DNA of 64,000 nucleotides, from contig JAANAU010000001.1 in NCBI GenBank assembly GCA_011089965.1, forward strand, positions 124,001 to 188,000. The letters run 5' to 3'. Source of the DNA: Magnetococcales bacterium (GTDB lineage Bacteria > Pseudomonadota > Magnetococcia > Magnetococcales > Magnetaquicoccaceae). The notes under the pieces were generated by a model. The model was not told the DNA's origin, did no database searches, and saw only the letters and a list, made by a program, of their open reading frames with translations. Position numbers and translations under genes: made by a program. Numbering within the stretch: the stretch's first letter is position 1; every line of letters starts with the position of its first letter. Below, one piece after another: positions 56,537-64,000 of the stretch.

Positions 56537-58435
56537 ATGTTAAATGCCATTCGCCGCAGCGCCCAGTCCATTGTCATCAAGGGTCTGCTTGTTCTGTTGA
56601 CATTGAGCTTCATGGCCTGGGGCGTGGAGAGTTACATCAATGTCAACGCACAACTACCCGTGGTCGAAGCCTCTGGCTGGAACATCGGTCCCCAGGAGTT
56701 CAGCCAGGCCCATGATGAAGAGTTCGAACGGCTCAAGGAACAGTTCAATGGTGCCCTGGACAAAAAAACTGCCGACCAGCTCGGTCTGAAACAACGCACG
56801 CTGCAAGCCCTCATCAATCGCCACCTGATTCTGACCGCAGCCCGCGACCTGCGTCTGACCGTCTCACCCAACACCTTGCGGCAACGCATCAACTCCTCTC
56901 CGGCCTTTCAAGTCGATGGCCAGTTCAACAAAGAACAGTATGAACGGATCCTGCGTCAGAATCGTCTGACCCCAAAAAGCTTTGAAGCGCAATTGCAGGC
57001 CGACATGGTCTCGGATCAGATCCGCCGCGCCATCACCACACCCATCGCCATCCCCAAGGCACTGCGCAACGACATCTACCGCATGGACAATGAGCGACGT
57101 GCGATTGTCACCCTGCAACTCGATCCCAAAGAGCTGGAACCTGCCATCCAACCTGCGGATGCCGAGTTGCAAGCCTACCGGGATCAACATCCCGCCCCAT
57201 TCATGACCAAAGCCAAGGTCAAACTCCGCTATGCCCTGCTCACTGCCGACAGCGTACGCGACATGGTCAAGGTGAGCGATGAAGAACTCAAAGAGTTCTA
57301 TCAGGACCATATCCGGGAATACCGCAAAGAAGAGAACCGCCAGGTCCGTCATATCCTGGCCCGGATCGATGACAAGAACTCCGCAGAAGTCGCCCAGGAA
57401 AAGATCGCCAAGGCCACAGCCAAACTCAAGGCCGGAGAAACCTTCGAGAACGTTGCCAAAGAGCTGTCGGATGACGTTTCCGCTGCCCAGGGCGGCGATC
57501 TCGGTCTCTTTGGACCCGGCGTGATGGTGCCCGAATTCGACCAGGTTGCCTTCTCCCTGGAAAAAGGCAAAGTCTCGGATCCGGTCACCACCCCCTTTGG
57601 CATACACCTGATTCGCGTGGATCAAATCCAGGCCGGCGAGGTCAAACCCTTGGAAAACGTCTCTGCGGAGATCCGTGGCCGCATCGTGGAACACAAGGCC
57701 AAAGATCTGGTTTACGAACGCTCCGTCACATTTGAAGACCAACTGGCAGCCTCCGGCAATCTCAAGACCATTGCCAACGACCTGAATCTGCGCTATCGGG
57801 AGACCGACTTCCTGGCCCGGGATGAACCAGGACTCAGCGGAGTGGAGCTGGATGCCAAATTCCTGGAAACCGCCTTTTCCACCCCCAAGGGAAGCCTCTC
57901 GCCCCTCGTGGAACTGGCCAACGGACAATTCCTGGCCCTGGAAGTGGTGGACCGGGAAGAACCGTCTCCCAAACCCATGGAGCAGATCAAAGAAGAATTG
58001 ACCAAAGCCACCATTGCCGACAAGGCCAGAAATTCCGCGCGCCAAATCATGGAACAGGTGGTCAAGGCACTGGGTGAAGGAAAATCCATCGATGAATTGA
58101 AGGCCATGCATGACAAATTGCGTGTCGTCACCCCGGCACCCTTCCTGCGCACGGGCGCAGAAACCGAACCAGGAGCACGCATACGCGAAGCGGCATTCAA
58201 ACTCCATCCCGATAAACCCAACCATGGGGAGATCCTCGACGAGGCCGGACACCTGAGTGCCATACGTCTGGTGCAGATCCACGAGACCACACCCGACCAG
58301 GCCAAAGAACCCGACCAGGAGTGGCTGACCAAAATGGAGCGGATCATGGGACAAGATCAGCTCTTCGGTTATCTCAACGGACTCTGGTCACGCGCCAACA
58401 TCCGGGTCCACCAGGAAGTGCTGGATCGTCTGTAA
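56537..58435 (+). CDS. ppiD: PpiD-like periplasmic chaperone / peptidylprolyl isomerase
   Basis: A 632-residue protein of PpiD/SurA-N type. ATG 56537 starts MLNAIRRSAQSIVIKGLLVL, then an N-terminal TM with a long periplasmic domain. The SurA-N-like helical region spans about 45-195, including LGLKQRTLQALINRHLIL. A parvulin-type PPIase domain lies at about 260-370 (RQVRHILARID, GGDLGLFGPGVMVPEFDQVAF, PFGIHLIRVD). The C-terminal part resembles the second, degenerate domain of PpiD. It helps fold exported proteins at the inner membrane and is divergent from the kinase gene. Confidence 0.9.
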   Translation: MLNAIRRSAQSIVIKGLLVLLTLSFMAWGVESYINVNAQLPVVEASGWNIGPQEFSQAHDEEFERLKEQFNGALDKKTADQLGLKQRTLQALINRHLILTAARDLRLTVSPNTLRQRINSSPAFQVDGQFNKEQYERILRQNRLTPKSFEAQLQADMVSDQIRRAITTPIAIPKALRNDIYRMDNERRAIVTLQLDPKELEPAIQPADAELQAYRDQHPAPFMTKAKVKLRYALLTADSVRDMVKVSDEELKEFYQDHIREYRKEENRQVRHILARIDDKNSAEVAQEKIAKATAKLKAGETFENVAKELSDDVSAAQGGDLGLFGPGVMVPEFDQVAFSLEKGKVSDPVTTPFGIHLIRVDQIQAGEVKPLENVSAEIRGRIVEHKAKDLVYERSVTFEDQLAASGNLKTIANDLNLRYRETDFLARDEPGLSGVELDAKFLETAFSTPKGSLSPLVELANGQFLALEVVDREEPSPKPMEQIKEELTKATIADKARNSARQIMEQVVKALGEGKSIDELKAMHDKLRVVTPAPFLRTGAETEPGARIREAAFKLHPDKPNHGEILDEAGHLSAIRLVQIHETTPDQAKEPDQEWLTKMERIMGQDQLFGYLNGLWSRANIRVHQEVLDRL

Positions 58436-58469
58436 TCACGTTCCCATACAAACTTCCGAGTCTGCAACC

Positions 58470-59891
58470 ATGTCGCACACCCATTTCCAGGTCGTGGTGA
58501 TCGGAGCCGGTCCAGGCGGATACACGGCGGCATTTCTGGCTGCGGGACAGGGCATGCGCACCCTGCTCGTCGATCCAGACCTTCCCGGAGGCGTCTGTTT
58601 GCAGCGCGGCTGCATTCCCAGCAAGGCCCTGTTGCATGCCGCACGCATCATCTCCGAAAGTGCCCAGGCCACCCATATGGGGATTCACTTCCCCCCCCCC
58701 GCAATCGATCTCGCCAGGCTGCGCACCTGGAAAGAGGAGGTGGTCACCCGTCTGACCTCGGGTCTGGCCCAGCAATGTCAACTGCGCGGCGTGACCCGCA
58801 TCCAGGGTATGGCCCACCTGCTCTCTTCCCAACACATTCGGGTCGAATCTGCCAACTCCCCCCCCGCAGACATCACTGCCGAACGGATCATCCTGGCCAC
58901 AGGTTCCACCCCCACACCCCTGCCCGGAGTGGATTGGCATCTGCCCGGTGTCATGGACTCCACACGTGCCCTGGCCCTGGAGACCATTCCCGCCTCTTTG
59001 CTGGTGATCGGCGGCGGCAACATCGGCCTGGAGTTGGGATCGGTCTATGCCGCCCTGGGATCCCGGGTATGCCTCATCGAAGCCGCAGACGGGATCCTGC
59101 CCGGTGCAGATCGCGATCTGGTCCGTCCTCTGGCCGCCCGTCTGACCAAAATCTTTGCATCGATTCAAACGGCCACACGGGTCATCGGAGTGGAACCCCT
59201 CACCCGGGACCGGTTGCGCGTGCAGGTCGAAGATCAAACCGGACAACAGACCACCCATGAGGTGGAACGGCTGCTCGTGGCCACGGGTCGCATTCCGATG
59301 TGTGCCATTCCGGGACTGGATGCCACCCAGGTCACATGCAATGCTCATGGAGCCATCGAAGTGGATGCCGGCATGCGTACCGCCGACCCGGCCATTCTGG
59401 CGATTGGGGATGTGACAGGTGGACCCATGCTGGCTCACAAGGCCGCAGCCCAGGCCCGGATTGCCGTTGCCACCCTGATGGGAGAACCTCCGCCGCGCCG
59501 TTTTCCCATCCTGCCCGGCGTCACCTATACCGATCCCGAAGTGGCATGGGCCGGACTGACCGAAACCCAGGCACGTCAGCAGGGGATCCCAGTACGCGCC
59601 GTCCGCTTCCCCTGGGCCGCTTCTGGTCGCGCCCACACCCTGGAACGCACCGAAGGGGTGACCAAATGGATCCTGGAACCGGATACCGGACGCATTCTGG
59701 GGGTCGGCATCTGCGGGGTTGGCGCTGGCGAGTTGATCTCGGAAGGGGTGCTGGCCATGGAGCAGGGCCTGATCATCCAGGATGTGGCCCACACGGTCCA
59801 TCCCCATCCGAGTCTGTCCGAAACCCTGATGGAGTCTGCCGAGATCTTCTTCGGTCAGTGCATTCACTTTCATGCCCCCCCACGCAGATGA
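58470..59891 (+). CDS. lpdA: Dihydrolipoyl dehydrogenase
   Basis: A 473-residue E3 flavoprotein of 2-oxoacid dehydrogenase or glycine cleavage complexes. FAD binding is [18 protein letters not shown], and the redox-active disulfide is in [17 protein letters not shown] binding is [20 protein letters not shown], and the catalytic His-Glu pair is in [16 protein letters not shown]. It is 34 bases after ppiD. The stop overlaps the start of the heme-sensor kinase (ATGA). No E1/E2 genes are nearby. Confidence 0.95.
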   Translation: MSHTHFQVVVIGAGPGGYTAAFLAAGQGMRTLLVDPDLPGGVCLQRGCIPSKALLHAARIISESAQATHMGIHFPPPAIDLARLRTWKEEVVTRLTSGLAQQCQLRGVTRIQGMAHLLSSQHIRVESANSPPADITAERIILATGSTPTPLPGVDWHLPGVMDSTRALALETIPASLLVIGGGNIGLELGSVYAALGSRVCLIEAADGILPGADRDLVRPLAARLTKIFASIQTATRVIGVEPLTRDRLRVQVEDQTGQQTTHEVERLLVATGRIPMCAIPGLDATQVTCNAHGAIEVDAGMRTADPAILAIGDVTGGPMLAHKAAAQARIAVATLMGEPPPRRFPILPGVTYTDPEVAWAGLTETQARQQGIPVRAVRFPWAASGRAHTLERTEGVTKWILEPDTGRILGVGICGVGAGELISEGVLAMEQGLIIQDVAHTVHPHPSLSETLMESAEIFFGQCIHFHAPPRR

Positions 59892-62800
59892 ATGACCGGC
59901 TGCTGACGCTCTTGCCCCCGCTGCTCTGGACTGTTCTGTTGGCCGCCTCACTGATCTGGAACCATTGGAGTACCGGACAGGAGATGCAGGCCATGGTCCA
60001 GGCATTTGCCCGGGCATTCAGTGCCGAGGTGATCAATACCCATCTGTGGGCTGCCCGCCAGGAAGGGGTGTATGTCCTTGCCCGCAAGGAGATCCAACCC
60101 AATCCCCATCTGGATCCGGCACAACGGGAACTCACCACTGCCCATGGCCAGCGGCTGATACAACTCTCCCCAACCCAGATCTCCGGACAGATCGCAGACA
60201 GCGCCAGGTCTGACCAGCAGGTGCGCTACCATTTTGTGGGATTGCGCTCCCCACATCCGAATCACACCCCGGATGCCTGGGAACAACGTCACATGCACCG
60301 TTTTCAACAGGCCAGTGACGAGCACCTGGAACTGATGGACGATACACCGATGTTTCGCTATCTGCGACCGTTGGTGGCGCATGATGTCTGCCTGCCCTGT
60401 CACGCCCATCAGATCAAACAGGCCGGAGAAATCCTCGGAGGCATCGCCTTGTCGATCCCAGGCTGGAGTCAGGTGGCCACACTGCGGGCCTCGCGACTGA
60501 CCTGGTGGTCGTTTCATGGGGTGATCTGGCTGCTTGGTCTGTTGGGCATCGGATATTTCCGCCGCTATCGCGAACGACAGCTGCGCTTGTTGGAATACAG
60601 TCGTCAGGCGGTTTTGCTGGAAAAGGCGGCGGCGGAAGAGATCACACAGGAAAAAAGCGAACTTCTTGGACAACTGCTCAGAAAATCATCGAAACTATCA
60701 AAACAAAACAAAGAGCTGGAACTTTTGGGCCAAATCAGTTCCGTGACCAACCGTCTGCTGGTGGGTGCCTTGGAGTCCCGCTCCCTGATGGAACATCTGC
60801 AAGAGGCCATGTCGTTGATTACCGCAACGCCCTGGTTTGGCTTGCTGCCGCAAGGTTCGATTTTTCTCATGGACGAGACAGCCGGAGAGTTGGTGCTGGC
60901 AGTGCATCACAATCTTGCCGAACCGTTGCTGACCTTGTGCCAGCGCATACCGCTGGGACACTGCTTGTGTGGACAGGCTGCCGAAAGTCGCGAGGTTCTC
61001 TTCACCAGACAGATTGATTCACGCCACACCATCCGTTTTGACGGCATGGAGGAACACGGACATTACTGTCTGCCGATTCTCTCTGGAGAAAGGTTGCTTG
61101 GCGTACTCAATCTGTATGTCCAACAACACCATCAACCCACCCATGATGAAGCGAGCTTCTTGCGTTCCGTCACCAGTACGCTGGCCGGCATCATCGTGCG
61201 GTCCGAACAAAACGAACAACTGGCCGAAGCCAAACGTCGCGCCGAAGAAGGAACGCGCGCCAAGAGCGCCTTTCTGGCCAATATGAGCCATGAGATCCGC
61301 ACCCCGATCCATGCCATTCTTGGATTGGGACATTTGCTGGAACAGACCCATCTTTCGGATCAGCAGTTGGATTATCTCAACAAGATCCGTTTCTCCTCGC
61401 ATTCGTTGTTGAACATCATCAATGATATCCTGGATTTTTCCAAGATCGAGGCCGGCAAACTCGCCCTTGAGACCGTACCGTTCCAGTTGGATGAGATTCT
61501 CAGACATGTGGTCGGACTCATGGAACACAGGGCACGGGAAAAGGGGTTGTCCATCATGGTGGCCATTGCCCCGGAGTTGCCTGGTCTGTTGCGCGGGGAT
61601 CCTTTGCGCCTGGGACAGGTGTTGACCAACCTGCTCAGCAATGCGATCAAATTCACCACATCCGGCGAAATTGCAATCTCTGTGCAGCCCTATTACTGCT
61701 CCGACAATTTTGTCGTCCACTGTTTTTCCGTGCGCGACAGCGGAATCGGCATGACCCTGGAAGAGCAGTCGCGGCTGTTCCAGGCATTCAGCCAGGCGGA
61801 TCTGTCAACAACACGCCGTTTTGGGGGTACGGGATTGGGTCTGGCGATCTGTCGGCAGTTGGTGCGCATGATGGGGGGACGGATCTGGGTGGAAAGCAGC
61901 CCGCAACAAGGGAGCACTTTTTCATTCACTGCCGCATTCTGGCGACAGGAGATGCAAGGTCGCCCCTCCACCACTCCTGGAACAACCGTATCAGACTATG
62001 ACACCCCAACCGGGCTGTCCATCACCCTGGACCAGTTGCGCGGGGCATCGATTCTCGTGGTCGAGGATAACGAGATCAACCAGCAGGTGGCTCTGGAGAT
62101 CTTGAGCCAGTGGGGCATGACCGTGACTTTGGCTGGCGATGGTCAGATGGCGGTTCGGGAGGTCGCCAACGCCCGACAACCTTTTGCCATGATCTTCATG
62201 GATGTACAGATGCCGGTCATGGATGGGTATCAGGCCACACAGGCCATTCGTCAACTGCCCCGGGGACGCGACATCCCGATCATTGCCATGACCGCCCATG
62301 CCATGTCCGGAGATCGGGAACGCAGCCTGGCCGAAGGGATGAACGATCATCTGGTCAAACCCATCGACGTGGAGCTGCTGAAAGCGTGCCTGTTGCGGTG
62401 GATCAAACCCTCTGGTGACCAGCCTGTTGCCCTTTCACATGCCCAGATTACGCAGGAACCTTCCGACCTGCGCCTGCCCGCCATATTGCCAGGGATTGAT
62501 CTGGATAGCGCCCTGCGTCGTTTGGGGGGCAATCATGCCCTGTTGATCAAACTGCTGATCGATTTCTGTCGCGCCCATGGTGATTCCGGAGAACGTTTGC
62601 GTGCATTCCTGGCCAAAGAAGAGATCGAACCCATGCGTCGGCTGCTGCACACCCTTGGCGGGATGACCGGCAATCTGGCTGCACGCACTCTGCATGAGAC
62701 CATCCAGACATTGCACGACGCCATCAAGCAGGGAAAAAACAGCTCTTCCATGGAGCCATTACTGGATCGTTTTGATCAGGACTTGCGTATTGTCCTGGAA

Positions 62801-63097
62801 TCGGCTTTCCTGCTGGAAAGGATGTTCGTGACATCCCCCATGCCTGATGATTCCGCATTGCCGGAACATGATCCGGATCCAGACGTGGTTGTTCCACTGC
62901 TTGTCGAGGCCATGGATCAATTGCGTTCCAACAATCTGGCGGTAAAACGGTTGATTCCGCTGATCCGTGAGGCTCTGCCGGGATCGCGTTTCCAGAATGC
63001 GTTGCACACTGTGGAAACAAGTGTGCATCGACTCGATTTTGCCGCTGCCATCCCTTCCCTGGAGGCGATTGTCCAGGCGCTGGTCCCGAACGTATAA
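59888..63097 (+). CDS. Hybrid histidine kinase with periplasmic CxxCH (heme-binding) DUF3365-like sensor
   Basis: A 1069-residue kinase. TM1 lies at about 9-25 and TM2 at about 208-225. The periplasmic region has CLPCHAH (Cys168, Cys171, His172), a c-type heme motif like that of the DUF3365/Tll0287 family. Then come a coiled coil, a GAF-like domain (about 285-440), HisKA with His468 ([12 protein letters not shown]), HATPase (GGTGLGLAI), REC with Asp772 ([11 protein letters not shown]) and a C-terminal Hpt with His921 in HTLGG. It is coupled to lpdA by the ATGA overlap. It probably senses redox, NO or O2 through heme. The response regulator gene follows by 15 bases. Confidence 0.93.
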   Translation: MNDRLLTLLPPLLWTVLLAASLIWNHWSTGQEMQAMVQAFARAFSAEVINTHLWAARQEGVYVLARKEIQPNPHLDPAQRELTTAHGQRLIQLSPTQISGQIADSARSDQQVRYHFVGLRSPHPNHTPDAWEQRHMHRFQQASDEHLELMDDTPMFRYLRPLVAHDVCLPCHAHQIKQAGEILGGIALSIPGWSQVATLRASRLTWWSFHGVIWLLGLLGIGYFRRYRERQLRLLEYSRQAVLLEKAAAEEITQEKSELLGQLLRKSSKLSKQNKELELLGQISSVTNRLLVGALESRSLMEHLQEAMSLITATPWFGLLPQGSIFLMDETAGELVLAVHHNLAEPLLTLCQRIPLGHCLCGQAAESREVLFTRQIDSRHTIRFDGMEEHGHYCLPILSGERLLGVLNLYVQQHHQPTHDEASFLRSVTSTLAGIIVRSEQNEQLAEAKRRAEEGTRAKSAFLANMSHEIRTPIHAILGLGHLLEQTHLSDQQLDYLNKIRFSSHSLLNIINDILDFSKIEAGKLALETVPFQLDEILRHVVGLMEHRAREKGLSIMVAIAPELPGLLRGDPLRLGQVLTNLLSNAIKFTTSGEIAISVQPYYCSDNFVVHCFSVRDSGIGMTLEEQSRLFQAFSQADLSTTRRFGGTGLGLAICRQLVRMMGGRIWVESSPQQGSTFSFTAAFWRQEMQGRPSTTPGTTVSDYDTPTGLSITLDQLRGASILVVEDNEINQQVALEILSQWGMTVTLAGDGQMAVREVANARQPFAMIFMDVQMPVMDGYQATQAIRQLPRGRDIPIIAMTAHAMSGDRERSLAEGMNDHLVKPIDVELLKACLLRWIKPSGDQPVALSHAQITQEPSDLRLPAILPGIDLDSALRRLGGNHALLIKLLIDFCRAHGDSGERLRAFLAKEEIEPMRRLLHTLGGMTGNLAARTLHETIQTLHDAIKQGKNSSSMEPLLDRFDQDLRIVLESAFLLERMFVTSPMPDDSALPEHDPDPDVVVPLLVEAMDQLRSNNLAVKRLIPLIREALPGSRFQNALHTVETSVHRLDFAAAIPSLEAIVQALVPNV

Positions 63098-63112
63098 CGA
63101 TGGGTGATAGGC

Positions 63113-64000
63113 ATGAAAAAAAGTCGTGAACAACCGGTTGTCCTGATCGTGGATGATGAGCCGATCAATATCGAGGTGTTGGAAGAGATTCTGCGTCATG
63201 ACTATGTGGTGCTGTTTGCCACGGATGGCAGAATGGCCCTGGAGATGGCCATTGCCCAATCACCGGACTTGATTCTGCTCGACATCATGATGCCGGTGAT
63301 GGATGGGCACGCAGTCTGTCGTCAGCTCAAATCCGATGAACGAACGCGGGCCATTCCGGTGGTATTTGTGACCGCCATGTGCGGCAAAGAGGACATTGTC
63401 GAAGGGTTGCGGCTGGGAGCCTACTACTACCTGACCAAACCGGTCGATCCCCCGGCAATTCAAGCCGTGGTTGCTGCGGCCCTGCACGAATATGCCACCC
63501 ACCGCGCCCTGCGCGAAGAGGTCAAAAAGACCGCCAGCACGTTCGGATTGCTGGAGAGCTGTCGTTTTCGTTTTCGGACCATTGAGGAGGCCCGCTCGCT
63601 GGCCGTGCTGCTGGCCAACGCCTGTCCCGAGCCGGAAAAACGGGTTCTGGGATTGACAGAGCTGATGGTCAATGCCGTCGAGCATGGCAACCTGGGGATC
63701 ACCTATCAAGAAAAAAGCGCCTTGCACAAACATGGGGAGTGGGCATCAGAGGTGGAACGGCGGCTCAGCATGCCACACTATGCCACACGCAGCGCCACCA
63801 TCGAATTTGCCCGCGAAGGTGCCATCATCCATTTTCTGATTCGGGATCAGGGAGATGGATTTGATTGGCGCACCTTCATGAAGATCGATCCGGAACGGGC
63901 TTTTGACTCCCATGGCCGCGGGATCGCCATGGCCAACATGTTCAGCTTTGACGAGATCCGCTATCAGGGTAAAGGCAATGAGGTTGTGGCCACCCTTCAT
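63113..64000 (+). CDS. REC-HATPase_c_2 (anti-sigma-type) regulator, partial at right edge
   Basis: 296 codons are visible; the C-terminus is cut by the window. ATG 63113 begins [17 protein letters not shown]. The receiver has Asp in LILLDIMMPVMDGHA. A ~40-residue linker is followed by a RsbW/SpoIIAB-like ATPase domain with an N box (TELMVNAVEHGNLG) and G boxes (RDQGDGFDW and SHGRGIAMAN). This output type is expected to act on anti-sigma or partner proteins rather than DNA. It follows the heme-sensor kinase by 15 bases and is its probable target. Confidence 0.92.
   Translation, partial: MKKSREQPVVLIVDDEPINIEVLEEILRHDYVVLFATDGRMALEMAIAQSPDLILLDIMMPVMDGHAVCRQLKSDERTRAIPVVFVTAMCGKEDIVEGLRLGAYYYLTKPVDPPAIQAVVAAALHEYATHRALREEVKKTASTFGLLESCRFRFRTIEEARSLAVLLANACPEPEKRVLGLTELMVNAVEHGNLGITYQEKSALHKHGEWASEVERRLSMPHYATRSATIEFAREGAIIHFLIRDQGDGFDWRTFMKIDPERAFDSHGRGIAMANMFSFDEIRYQGKGNEVVATLH

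Noticed and set aside
56864-58354. 496-codon minus-strand open frame
   Set aside because: Antisense to the PpiD-like gene.
59300-59887. Upstream extension of the heme-sensor kinase frame
   Set aside because: It overlaps lpdA and encodes low-complexity residues; ATG 59888 with the ATGA overlap is the real start.

Overview
This window looks like chromosomal DNA of a Gram-negative, metabolically flexible proteobacterium with a large sensory repertoire. Supporting signs are outer-membrane-type proteins, several lipoproteins, lgt, PpiD, four two-component or hybrid kinase loci, a methyl-accepting chemotaxis protein, a ferredoxin-type 2-oxoacid oxidoreductase and a proteobacterial uvrC-pgsA-tRNA block. 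The mixture, plus a GC-rich double-hairpin spacer at 49.4 kb, recalls Magnetococcales or related lineages. That placement is an inference and cannot be proved from the window. Genes are tightly packed, many with 4-base ATGA stop/start overlaps. No CRISPR array, rRNA, insertion sequence or prophage was seen.

Layout. 0-5.4 kb (minus): a solute-binding protein, a 1398-residue hybrid histidine kinase and a response regulator cut by the window edge. 5.7-9.5 kb: an Rpn/PD-(D/E)XK nuclease with DUF4351, a TrpB2-type tryptophan synthase beta chain, a beta carbonic anhydrase and a small secreted DUF1566-like protein. 9.75-14.3 kb (plus): a four-gene 2-oxoacid:ferredoxin oxidoreductase operon whose last gene is a GltD-like flavoprotein with a C-terminal ferredoxin domain. 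14.3-22.1 kb (minus): a sulfotransferase, an AmmeMemoRadiSam radical SAM enzyme, a 70-residue protein with a twin-arginine motif, an exported Memo-AMMECR1 fusion, an MCP with two CZB domains, an SpmA-SpmB-like membrane protein and an unknown protein.

22.2-27.1 kb (plus): a FecR-TPR-beta-barrel fusion and an S41 protease. 27.1-35.5 kb: a visibly AT-richer island with an SPFH-like protein and a large helical protein with a degenerate NTPase-like segment (minus), then a membrane pseudokinase and two coiled-coil lipoproteins (plus). It matches no system I can name and is the best candidate here for an undescribed one. 35.8-43.7 kb (plus): a complete A/V-type ATPase operon.

43.7-49.3 kb: an unknown membrane protein, RlmD, a LEA-type lipoprotein, an orphan ABC ATPase, a zinc-ribbon methyltransferase and FabD. 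49.5-56.3 kb (minus): hybrid kinase, pheA, lgt, uvrC, pgsA, tRNA-Gly, tRNA-Cys, tRNA-Gly and a NYN-domain protein. This includes the uvrC-pgsA-glyW-cysT order known from E. coli. 56.5-64 kb (plus): a PpiD-like chaperone, dihydrolipoyl dehydrogenase, a hybrid kinase with a periplasmic CxxCH heme motif and a REC-HATPase regulator cut by the right edge.

Working picture: autotrophy-compatible carbon metabolism (the oxidoreductase and carbonic anhydrase), ion-motive energy conversion by the A/V-ATPase, envelope biogenesis and dense environmental sensing.
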